Shown here piece by piece: positions 1-5,159 of a stretch of DNA of 5,159 nt (the stretch's first letter is position 1; each line of letters opens with the position of its first letter). The stretch covers positions 1 to 5,159 of the forward strand of contig CANJNU010000100.1 of NCBI GenBank assembly GCA_947475645.1. The letters run 5' to 3'. Made by a program: the position numbers and the translations under genes. The notes beneath the pieces were generated by a model that saw only the letters and a list, made by a program, of their open reading frames with translations, had not been told where the DNA came from and ran no database searches. The stretch is from Bacteriovoracaceae bacterium. GTDB lineage: Bacteria > Bdellovibrionota > UBA1018.

Positions 1-812
1 AAATCAGAGTCCTCGGGGCTCTCTTCCTAATTTATTGCAATGCGGCACTCGCTTCCGATTTCCAGTCTCCCCGCACCGCTGCTCTTGGGGGTGCCGGACA
101 CGCAAGCCCACTTCTGAACGACGCCATTTATCTCAATCCGTCCTTTGTCTCTTTTTTGCCCACATCCAGTTTCGCACTGAACTATACCCGGCTTGAAGGC
201 GCCGGGCGGAACACCAACCTCTCTATTCTAGACGGGCGCTCCGAGCTATTTCAGGCGGGCGTAGGCTACACGTTGCAAGAAGACCGTCGGATGATTCATT
301 TCGGCGGTGCCAAGTCATTTATGGAGCACTACGGGGTAAGTTTTGGCGGAAAATTTATACTTCCTAACGGAGACGCTCCCCAAGCCATCTGGGATAGTTC
401 TCTCTCCTTTACAGCTATTCCAGGCGAATTCTTTCAAGTCGCGCTGATGCTCGACAACTTAAAGGAATCTGAACAGGCAAGAGATGCAGGATTTCTTCGA
501 GAGTACATTCTGGGTACGAAGTTCAACTTTCAGAATGTGGTACTGGTTTATTTCGATCCCCATCTCGCTCCCCATGCCGACAGCCGATACGGCTATGAGT
601 TGGGTTTAGAGTTTCCGTGCTTCAACGATGTTTTTCTGCGTGCGGGGCAATTTAAGAATTCACAGCTCAGCGCCTGGAATGTTCGAGGCGAAGGATACGC
701 ATTCGGTCTCGGTTGGATTGCACCCAAGATCTCATTCGATTTCGCGATTCAACGGGTCACCCAGCCGAATCAATACCGTTCAGCCACATTGGGAGCCACG
801 ATTTATTTTTGA
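1..812 (+). CDS. PorV/FadL-like outer-membrane beta-barrel protein (5' end cut by window)
   Basis: The frame is open from the first complete codon at position 3 to TGA at 810-812, giving 269 visible residues. No good start lies at the left edge, so the start codon is probably a few codons outside the window. The visible N-terminus is the hydrophobic core of a Sec signal peptide (visible residues 1-17) ending in ALA, with cleavage expected before SDFQ. It is followed by a stretch at about residues 22-46 with RTAALGGAG, then AIYLNPS. This matches the N-terminal signature of the PorV/PorQ/FadL-like outer-membrane protein group. The rest alternates polar and aromatic residues as beta-strands do, and the protein ends in Phe (GATIYF), the usual last residue of an outer-membrane barrel. 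An internal TTG at 156 could serve as a start but would remove both the signal peptide and the signature, so it is not the true start. The ligand is unknown; a hydrophobic-compound channel or a secretion-related role is only a family-based guess. It converges on the btuD-like gene with a 10-bp overlap. Confidence 0.7.
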   Translation, partial: IRVLGALFLIYCNAALASDFQSPRTAALGGAGHASPLLNDAIYLNPSFVSFLPTSSFALNYTRLEGAGRNTNLSILDGRSELFQAGVGYTLQEDRRMIHFGGAKSFMEHYGVSFGGKFILPNGDAPQAIWDSSLSFTAIPGEFFQVALMLDNLKESEQARDAGFLREYILGTKFNFQNVVLVYFDPHLAPHADSRYGYELGLEFPCFNDVFLRAGQFKNSQLSAWNVRGEGYAFGLGWIAPKISFDFAIQRVTQPNQYRSATLGATIYF

Positions 813-835
813 GGAAAATAAATCTTTGGGGCTCC
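792..835. terminator. Inverted repeat spanning the convergent stop codons; possible bidirectional terminator
   Basis: A perfect 10-bp inverted repeat (GATTTATTTT at 800-809 and AAAATAAATC at 815-824) has the 5-nt loop TGAGG. It is flanked by a second, GC-rich pair (GGAGCC at 792-797 and GGCTCC at 830-835), separated from the inner stem by a 2 by 5 nt internal loop. The structure covers both stop codons: TGA of the + gene at 810-812 and TAA of the - gene at 803-805. This is where two converging genes would need termination, and the fold can form in both transcripts. It lacks the U-tract after the stem expected of a canonical intrinsic terminator, and the inner stem is AT-rich, so the termination role is inferred. 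Confidence 0.45.
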
Positions 836-1621
836 GCTCACGGGGCTTGGCCGAACCTGAAAGCCACATCCCGGATAAAGCTCAGCAAGATGGGCCTCAG
901 TAAGAACGTCTGAAATAGCCCCCTGTGCAACCACACGGCCTTGGTTCATTAACAGTGCCGACTCTGCCCATTCGGATGCGAGATTCAAGTCATGCGAAAC
1001 CAGAACAATGGAATAGTCCTGCGCCGCCAAATCTTTTAAAAGCTGCCCTACCCGTACTTGATGATTCAAATCCATCTTCGAGAGGGCTTCATCGAGCAAA
1101 AGTAAGCTTGCACCCTGGGCTATCGCCCGTGCCAATCCTACGAGCTGGCGCTCGCCTCCACTCAGCGAGGCCAAATCGCGCGCCCGCCATTCCCAACATC
1201 CACACCGCCTCATCGCGTCTGCCACTGCGAGGTGGACGGCGCGCGATCCCAAGCTAAAAATTCCACGATTTAAACTACTGCGTCCCAAGAAGACTGCTTC
1301 TTCGGCGGTTAACGGAAAGGAGTAGGGAGCCGAAATAAACTCGGGGCCCACATAGGCAATACGCGAGGCTCTCCAGGAATGCGGTTTCGCTTCCACGTCC
1401 AAACCATAATATAAAATCGACTGCGACTGGCCGTGAGGTCGCGGCGCCGGCAGTATGCCCGCCACTCTCTTTAACAGCGTCGACTTTCCGCTGCCATTTG
1501 GACCCAGAAGCGCTAAAATCTCGCCTGTCTTAAGCTCGAACGAAACGTCCTTTAAAACAGAGGTATCTCGATAGCAATGATTTAGCTTTCTAACCCGAAG
1601 CCGTTGGGGTGACTGACTCAT
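803..1621 (-). CDS. btuD: ABC importer ATP-binding protein, BtuD/FecE-type
   Basis: This 272-residue cytoplasmic ATPase would power the adjacent permease in the uptake of cobalamin or a related metal chelate. Visible motifs are Walker A GPNGSGKST (40-48), the ABC signature LSGGERQ (153-159), Walker B LLLLDE (173-178), a D-loop SKMD (181-184) and the switch His in VSHD (His210). The length is normal for the BtuD/FecE/HmuV group. One oddity is the Q-loop: where relatives have a Gln in a YVPQ-like context, this protein reads YVGPEF (90-95), so Glu94 appears to replace the Gln. The ATG shares the sequence ATGA with the TGA of the permease gene, which implies translational coupling; an AGGA lies 9 nt upstream of the ATG. 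The TAA stop lies inside the convergent outer-membrane gene. The ATPase family is certain. The B12 assignment rests on the BtuF-like neighbour, and a siderophore or haem substrate cannot be excluded from this protein alone. Confidence 0.88.
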   Translation of the reverse strand: MSQSPQRLRVRKLNHCYRDTSVLKDVSFELKTGEILALLGPNGSGKSTLLKRVAGILPAPRPHGQSQSILYYGLDVEAKPHSWRASRIAYVGPEFISAPYSFPLTAEEAVFLGRSSLNRGIFSLGSRAVHLAVADAMRRCGCWEWRARDLASLSGGERQLVGLARAIAQGASLLLLDEALSKMDLNHQVRVGQLLKDLAAQDYSIVLVSHDLNLASEWAESALLMNQGRVVAQGAISDVLTEAHLAELYPGCGFQVRPSPVSGAPKIYFPQK

Positions 1622-2580
1622 CGTACCTGTTCCTGCATCGGTAGGTTTCGCTTAAATAAGATCAGCCAGAATGCGGGCACTCCGATGAGAGCCGTAACTA
1701 CCCCTACGGGCAACTCGTTTGGACGTGCGACCACCCGGGCCACCATATCAGCAACGATCATTACCGTTGCGCCTACAATCGCAGCTAGCGGCAAAAGGGC
1801 AAGATGAAGCGAGCCCACCCAGCGGCGACACCAATGTGGAACGAGCAGTCCCACAAATCCAATCATTCCTGCCCCACTGACACACACACCGATCACCAGC
1901 GAGGTCAGTAGAATCAGGCCCCTTCGCGCCGCGGGAACATCAATGCCCAATGATGCCGCCCCCTCTTCTCCAGTAAGCAACGCATCCAGTTCACGCCAAC
2001 GAAGGATAATCAAAAAAGTGAGTCCTAAGTTAAGTACGAGTGCCAAGACGGCCCCGTGAATTCGCGCTCGCGAGAAATCTCCCCAGAGCCAACTCATTAC
2101 GCTTTGAAGCCCGTTGGTATCCGAAAGCGCTAACCATACGGTAACCAAGCTGGTTCCGAAGAACCCCAAAAGTACGCCCATTAATAAAAGGCTTACATTT
2201 CCAAAGCTCGGCCTTAAGGCAAAGAAATACAGCACACCGGCAAAGACCAACGCACCTAAGAAGGCTGGCGGAGCCAGGCCCCACACCAAGCCCCACGAAC
2301 CCAAGGAAATTCCGATCACCGAACCTAATGCCGCACCCGATGAAATTCCCAACGTGTAAGGCTCACACAGCGGATTGGCAAAGAGGGCCTGAAGTGCTGC
2401 GCCTGCTACGGCCAAGCCCATTCCCACTGCTCCTGCAAGCACCGCACGGGGCAAGCGCAGTTGAACGATCTCGTTCCACGTAAGATTCGACACCGCTCCT
2501 AACCGAAGTGCTAACGCAAATGAAACGCCGCAAGCGATCAACGCCAGCGCATAAATCTTTCTTCGACTAACGATCGCCAT
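1618..2580 (-). CDS. btuC: ABC importer permease, BtuC/FecCD family
   Basis: This 320-residue inner-membrane permease of the BtuC/FecCD family would form the cobalamin (or metal-chelate) translocation channel as a dimer. Hydrophobic segments run through its whole length, consistent with the family's ten helices. Family hallmarks are RLPR (42-45), the AGAALQALFANPL stretch (59-71) with TLGISSGAALG (76-86), the cytoplasmic coupling region GEEGAASLGI (204-213) that contacts the ATPase, GFVGLLVPH (241-249) and the C-terminal NELPVGVVTALIG (288-300). These resemble BtuC closely, including the NPLxEP and ELPxGVVTA motifs. The start is the ATG at 2580. It lies 14 bp inside the end of the lgt-btuF gene and is supported by a GGAGAGG Shine-Dalgarno 7 nt upstream. 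The stop overlaps the ATG of the ATPase gene by 4 bp. Nothing suggests truncation. Confidence 0.88.
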   Translation of the reverse strand: MAIVSRRKIYALALIACGVSFALALRLGAVSNLTWNEIVQLRLPRAVLAGAVGMGLAVAGAALQALFANPLCEPYTLGISSGAALGSVIGISLGSWGLVWGLAPPAFLGALVFAGVLYFFALRPSFGNVSLLLMGVLLGFFGTSLVTVWLALSDTNGLQSVMSWLWGDFSRARIHGAVLALVLNLGLTFLIILRWRELDALLTGEEGAASLGIDVPAARRGLILLTSLVIGVCVSGAGMIGFVGLLVPHWCRRWVGSLHLALLPLAAIVGATVMIVADMVARVVARPNELPVGVVTALIGVPAFWLILFKRNLPMQEQVR

Positions 2581-4192
2581 AGATCAGCCTCTCCAGCTGA
2601 ATCATTCCATCGATGAGTCTCGCAGATGGCCGTAAAAGTCCGTCCGCCTGCACTACCCTCACCTTGTCGTATTCAACAGCTGTTAACTTAGAAAACCGCT
2701 TCCAACGAGTGGCCATTTTATCGAAGGTGGAACGATCGCGCCCCAGCGCCAACACCAAAATTACATCGGGATTCTTCTTCAATACGTCTTCGAGTGAGGG
2801 TTTTGGATAATGAGCAATGGAATCACTATAAACATGAGTGGCCCCTAATTCCTCTAAGGCTGCGCCCAGAAATGTGCCAGATCCCACGACTACCAGCGGA
2901 TCATCTCCCAACTGAAGAACTACTTTAGGATGTTGCCCCTCTCGAAGCCTACGCCGCGCGCGTAACGCTCTCAAGCCAGCTTCAAATTCTGATACCCTCT
3001 TCTCGGCCGCTAAACTCTTCCCGAGTGCAGCACCGACCCATCGAATCGACTGAATCACCTGCGCAAAATCGCCCGTATCAACCACAACAACTGAAATACC
3101 TAACTCTCGAAGACGAAGGACTTGCTCACGGGGATTCCCGTCACGAGTAGCTAGAACCAGATCAGGCTTAAGGGTTACTACCTTCTCTAAGTTAAAGTGA
3201 TTATAGGATCCCACCGACGTCACACGCTCAAGAGCGCTGGGCGTATCTGTGTATTCACTCACGCCAACGATGCGATGAATCTCTGCGCCCAGTAAGTCGG
3301 CTGCAAGTTCTCCCAACGAGGGTGCAAGCGTAACGATTCTCTGGGGCGAATCAACAATTTGAACACGCGACTGCGTGGCGTCGATCACTTCGTGACTTGC
3401 CCGGGCTGAATCGGAGTGAACACCCCACAGCAACCCTAGAAGAATGACCGCCACTCGTTTTTTACCTTCCAAAAAGCGTAGTACTACAAGAAGACCAAGC
3501 AGAAGGGCTGCCGAGATCGCCTGACTGGTAGACAAAAACCCACCCCAGTAAAAACCTCGAATGTCGTCGCCTCTAAAGAACTCAGTGCCAATTCGAATCG
3601 CCGCATATCCGGCAAGATACAAAAGAGCGATCTCTCCGTCATAGCGTTTACTTCGACGCCTGAGCATCAAAACGGAGAAAAGTCCGAAGAGAAGCAGACT
3701 CTCATAAATCTGAACCGGATGAGTCATTACACCCCTCAACTCAACCGCCCAAGGCAGCGAAGTCGGAAATCCGTAACAGCAACCTGCAGCCAAACATCCA
3801 ATTCGACCTAACGCATGAGCAACAGCAAGACTGGGGGCTAGAATATCAAACACCGGCCCAGCCGGCACCTGATAGTGGCGTAAATAGATCCAAGCAAACG
3901 GGCCTGCCAGCAACAGTCCACCGTAGAAAACAAATCCACCTTCCCAAATACGAACGATCGCTCCCGGATCCTCAGCAAAGGCTCTCCATTGAGTCAGTAC
4001 AAAGAGAGTGCGCGCGCCTATAAACCCAATGAGGAGCACCCAGAACACAAGATCTAGAATTCTCTCTACATCCAGACGATCGCGAATCGCTAATCGCGAA
4101 ACGATGAGCACTGCCGACAGAAAGCCCAGCGCTACAAAAAATCCATAACTATAAAGAGGCACGGGCCCGATTTTTAGCAACAGTGGAAACAT
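2567..4192 (-). CDS. Fusion: Lgt-like prolipoprotein diacylglyceryl transferase + BtuF-like cobalamin-binding protein
   Basis: One uninterrupted 541-codon frame encodes two normally separate proteins. Residues 1-243 form an Lgt-family membrane protein with about seven hydrophobic segments. Family landmarks are SYG (Tyr16), FYGG (Tyr90-Gly92), ALGRIGC (Arg130), GCCYG (137-141), HPVQIYE (158-164) and RIGTEFFR (Arg200, Arg207). Lgt transfers diacylglycerol from phosphatidylglycerol to the lipobox Cys of prolipoproteins. Residues 244-265 resemble a Sec signal peptide. Residues 266-541 match BtuF, the periplasmic B12-binding protein: PQRIVTLAPSLGEL (283-296), GVSEYTDTP (310-318), NLEKVVTLKPDLV (334-346) and DGNPREQV (351-358). 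Known Lgt has its N-terminus outside and C-terminus inside, so the extra hydrophobic segment would correctly deliver BtuF to the periplasm. The ATG is 3 nt after the lspA stop with no strong Shine-Dalgarno, suggesting coupling. The frame ends 14 bp inside the permease gene. A one-base error or mutation in a homopolymer near 3471-3475 is the main alternative to a true fusion. Confidence 0.82.
   Translation of the reverse strand: MFPLLLKIGPVPLYSYGFFVALGFLSAVLIVSRLAIRDRLDVERILDLVFWVLLIGFIGARTLFVLTQWRAFAEDPGAIVRIWEGGFVFYGGLLLAGPFAWIYLRHYQVPAGPVFDILAPSLAVAHALGRIGCLAAGCCYGFPTSLPWAVELRGVMTHPVQIYESLLLFGLFSVLMLRRRSKRYDGEIALLYLAGYAAIRIGTEFFRGDDIRGFYWGGFLSTSQAISAALLLGLLVVLRFLEGKKRVAVILLGLLWGVHSDSARASHEVIDATQSRVQIVDSPQRIVTLAPSLGELAADLLGAEIHRIVGVSEYTDTPSALERVTSVGSYNHFNLEKVVTLKPDLVLATRDGNPREQVLRLRELGISVVVVDTGDFAQVIQSIRWVGAALGKSLAAEKRVSEFEAGLRALRARRRLREGQHPKVVLQLGDDPLVVVGSGTFLGAALEELGATHVYSDSIAHYPKPSLEDVLKKNPDVILVLALGRDRSTFDKMATRWKRFSKLTAVEYDKVRVVQADGLLRPSARLIDGMIQLERLIYGDR
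2570..3397 (-). other. btuF: BtuF-like periplasmic cobalamin-binding domain of the fusion (residues 266-541)
   Basis: The domain has 276 residues, close to a mature BtuF-type class III binding protein. It has two lobes: N-lobe about 280-375, a long linking helix about 377-410, and C-lobe about 420-540. The resemblance to E. coli BtuF is strongest in the N-lobe (GVSEYTDTP, NLEKVVTLKPDLVLATRDGN), which is why B12 is preferred over a siderophore as the ligand. It would dock on the permease encoded immediately downstream. Confidence 0.78.
2588..2594 (-). promoter_or_regulatory. Shine-Dalgarno of the btuC-like permease gene
   Basis: On the - strand this reads GGAGAGG, 7 nt before the ATG at 2580. 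It is the clearest ribosome-binding site in the operon. It sits inside the 3' end of the preceding gene and fixes the permease start, confirming the 14-bp gene overlap. Confidence 0.7.
3398..3463 (-). other. Internal signal-peptide-like linker (residues 244-265) between Lgt and BtuF
   Basis: The segment has a positively charged start (KKR, 244-246), a hydrophobic core of about 12 residues (247-258) and a polar end HSDSARA followed by SHE. This fits signal peptidase I cleavage after Ala265. No Cys is present at the junction, so it is not a lipoprotein signal. Possible internal starts in frame are TTG at codon 241 (3472), which would keep the KKR, and GTG at codon 247 (3454), which has GGAAGG 10 nt upstream but would lose the charged start. 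Whether BtuF is released, tethered or separately initiated cannot be read from the sequence. Confidence 0.7.
3464..4192 (-). other. lgt: Lgt-like domain of the fusion (residues 1-243)
   Basis: This part has the size and hydrophobic pattern of an Lgt without its variable tail. Compared with E. coli Lgt (recalled sequence), the essential Arg143 corresponds to Arg130. The His of the HGG motif (His103) is Tyr90 here, and the Asn and Glu of the GN-ING-E region align with Cys133 and Cys138. This FYGG/GCCYG variant recurs in a divergent Lgt branch, so loss of activity does not follow. Its place directly after lspA supports a role in lipoprotein maturation. Confidence 0.78.
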
Positions 4193-4195
4193 GAA

Positions 4196-4711
4196 TTATG
4201 AAGGGGTGGACTCCCCGTTTAGGGGAGAGTTAGGCTGAGTCATCAAGTCCCACATTAATACGGCCACGCCGATACAAATGGCGGAGTCGGCTATATTGAA
4301 GGCCGGAAAATGGTACTCATAGCGCCAATGAAAATCGAGAAAGTCGACCACGTACTTTAATGTAACTCGATCGATCAAATTTCCGATAGCTCCACCAATG
4401 ACCAAAGAAAGCGCTGCACTTAACTTAATGTCTTTCTCGGGAAGCTTCTTAAAAATCAATGCAATGGAGATCAAGGCGACCAGAGGAACGATTACAAAAA
4501 ACGGAATTCGAAATACCGGGTTCGCTTGCGCCAGAATGCCGAATGCAGCTCCGGTATTACGAATGTAAGTGAGGCTAAAAAAATTAGCCACAATCGACAC
4601 ACTCTCTCCGTAACGAAACCGCTCAACCACCCACCACTTCGTGAGCTGATCTAAAATCACGACGCTTGAGGAAATTAGAACTAACAATAGATATTTTCTT
4701 TGAAGTTTCAT
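4196..4711 (-). CDS. lspA: Lipoprotein signal peptidase (signal peptidase II)
   Basis: This inner-membrane aspartyl protease cleaves the signal peptide of diacylglyceryl-modified prolipoproteins, the step after Lgt. With the ATG at 4711 it has 171 residues, close to the 164 of E. coli LspA. Four hydrophobic segments lie at about 7-26, 67-87, 95-114 and 138-157. Conserved motifs are DQLTKWW (21-27), NTGAAFG (52-58), GNLIDR (110-115) with catalytic Asp114, VVDFLDF (121-127) and FNIADS (138-143) with catalytic Asp142. I chose the ATG because it gives the usual MKLQRKY charged start. A TTG three codons upstream (4720) would add three residues and neither start has a strong Shine-Dalgarno. The gene begins 14 nt after the stop of the nucleotidyltransferase gene and ends 3 nt before the ATG of the lgt-btuF gene. 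All catalytic residues are present, so activity is expected. Confidence 0.95.
   Translation of the reverse strand: MKLQRKYLLLVLISSSVVILDQLTKWWVVERFRYGESVSIVANFFSLTYIRNTGAAFGILAQANPVFRIPFFVIVPLVALISIALIFKKLPEKDIKLSAALSLVIGGAIGNLIDRVTLKYVVDFLDFHWRYEYHFPAFNIADSAICIGVAVLMWDLMTQPNSPLNGESTPS
4211..4227. repeat. Short hairpin near the lspA/lgt junction
   Basis: CTCCCC at 4211-4216 and GGGGAG at 4222-4227 form a perfect 6-bp stem with a 5-nt loop, inside the last codons of lspA and about 18 nt before the lgt ATG. In the - strand mRNA it could tie up G-rich sequence ahead of the lgt start, which otherwise lacks a ribosome-binding site. There is no U-tract, so it is not an intrinsic terminator. It may be chance. 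Confidence 0.25.
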
Positions 4712-4725
4712 AATGCCCAATTTCG

Positions 4726-5159
4726 TTACCAGTTGGACCCCAACAGCACAATGCCAGCGGCCAGTTTCAATGCCAACTTTGTATCCTTAACTTCGACGTT
4801 CGCGAAGTCGCTCGGATTCATAGCTAAAATTTCAATTACTTTGCCTAACGGGTAGCTTCCAGCAATTTCTCTCACTCGATCCGCATGCTCTGTTACCACA
4901 AAAAGGTCGTAGTCACTATCGGTTCTCGCCCGCCCAGAGGCCCGACTTCCAAAAAGGATACAACGAGACGCGTGGGGCTCAAGCAACTTAATTAAACTCT
5001 CTAAATCACAAATGGCGACGAGTCGTTTCAGCAGATAAACCACCGAAGTGTCGTCGTGAAGACGAACCGCCCGCTGATTATCTACAAAGTCGACGAAGCC
5101 CATTTCGTTCAGTTGATTTAGAATCTTCAACAACCCCTCTTGTCCACCCAATCCACGAA
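4726..5159 (-). CDS. Nucleotidyltransferase-domain protein with a wHTH-like N-terminus (5' end cut by window)
   Basis: The frame stays open to the right edge, so the true start is probably outside. An internal TTG at 5151 exists, but nothing marks it as the start. Numbered from that TTG, the first 50 or so residues are helical with a short beta-like stretch (GFVDFVDNQRAVRL), as in a winged-helix domain. The second half is a minimal nucleotidyltransferase of the DNA polymerase beta superfamily. It has LFGSRASGRARTDSDYDL (66-83), with GS at 68-69 and the metal-binding pair Asp80 and Asp82. The usual third carboxylate would be Glu107 in VIEIL rather than Asp. Such proteins transfer nucleotides to proteins, RNA or small molecules, or act as antitoxin-like partners; the substrate here is unknown. 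No HEPN or other toxin-like gene follows: the next gene is lspA, 14 nt away. Shared operon placement with lspA does not itself show a shared function. Confidence 0.75.
   Translation of the reverse strand, partial: RGLGGQEGLLKILNQLNEMGFVDFVDNQRAVRLHDDTSVVYLLKRLVAICDLESLIKLLEPHASRCILFGSRASGRARTDSDYDLFVVTEHADRVREIAGSYPLGKVIEILAMNPSDFANVEVKDTKLALKLAAGIVLLGSNW

Noticed and set aside
3..62. Possible lipobox (LIYC) in the signal peptide of the outer-membrane protein
   Set aside because: Tyr before the Cys does not fit a lipobox, and a good signal peptidase I site (ALA before SDF) follows. The C-terminal Phe points to a barrel protein, not a lipoprotein.
832..847. Hairpin GCTCCG-CTCA-CGGGGC just beyond the convergent stops
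   Set aside because: It contains a wobble (a mismatch on the other strand), has no U-tract after it on the + strand, lies in coding sequence and competes with the stronger inverted repeat at 792-835.
628..913. Short open frames on the + strand crossing the end of the outer-membrane gene
   Set aside because: They overlap the barrel gene or lie opposite the ATPase gene in other frames, have no ribosome-binding site and no recognisable protein character.
925..2810. Open frames antisense to the ATPase, permease and BtuF regions (925-1257, 2114-2359, 2613-2810 on +; 2030-2296 on -)
   Set aside because: They lie within well-supported coding genes in other frames or on the opposite strand, with low-complexity or unlikely composition; shadows of the real genes.
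4076..4106. Two TCGCGA palindromes close together
   Set aside because: They fall in ordinary Lgt codons for an Arg-rich loop (RLAIRDR); nothing else suggests an operator.
4712..4725. Promoter or cobalamin riboswitch ahead of lspA or lgt
   Set aside because: The gaps are only 14 and 3 nt, too short for a riboswitch, and no B12-box-like sequence was seen. Any such element would be upstream of the right edge.

Overview
The window reads as a compact stretch of chromosome from a Gram-negative bacterium. It holds an outer-membrane-type beta-barrel protein with a signal peptide, the two lipoprotein-maturation enzymes Lgt and LspA, and a binding-protein-dependent ABC importer. The Lgt domain carries motif variants (FYGG and GRIGC..GCCYG) that I associate with deltaproteobacterial and Bdellovibrionota-like lineages. 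That assignment is a tentative inference from motif recall; nothing in the window names the genus. Base composition looks close to half GC by eye, with no sign of a foreign island.

Layout: one gene on the + strand (left edge to 812) is cut at its 5' end and encodes a PorV/FadL-like outer-membrane barrel protein. It runs head-on into five genes on the - strand that look like a single operon, transcribed from the right edge leftward: (1) a wHTH-like plus nucleotidyltransferase protein, cut by the right edge; (2) lspA; (3) a 541-residue fusion of Lgt with a BtuF-like cobalamin-binding protein; (4) a BtuC-type permease; (5) a BtuD-type ATPase. Gene spacing is very tight: 14 nt, 3 nt, a 14-bp overlap and a 4-bp ATGA overlap. 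The two convergent genes overlap by 10 bp at their stop codons, exactly under a perfect 10-bp inverted repeat.

Function: Lgt and LspA carry out consecutive steps of lipoprotein maturation (diacylglyceryl transfer to the lipobox Cys, then signal-peptide cleavage). BtuF, BtuC and BtuD together form an inner-membrane importer, most likely for vitamin B12 or another corrinoid. The unusual point is that the Lgt and BtuF reading frames are continuous. Between them lies a segment that looks exactly like a Sec signal peptide, so the topology would still place BtuF in the periplasm. The fusion is either real (a membrane-tethered or co-translationally processed binding protein) or the trace of a one-base change in a homopolymer separating two overlapping genes; both readings are set out below. 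No TonB-dependent cobalamin receptor, no cobalamin riboswitch and no clear operon promoter are visible; the operon's 5' end lies outside the window. There are no tRNA, rRNA, CRISPR or mobile-element signatures, and no gene-free stretch over 300 bases.
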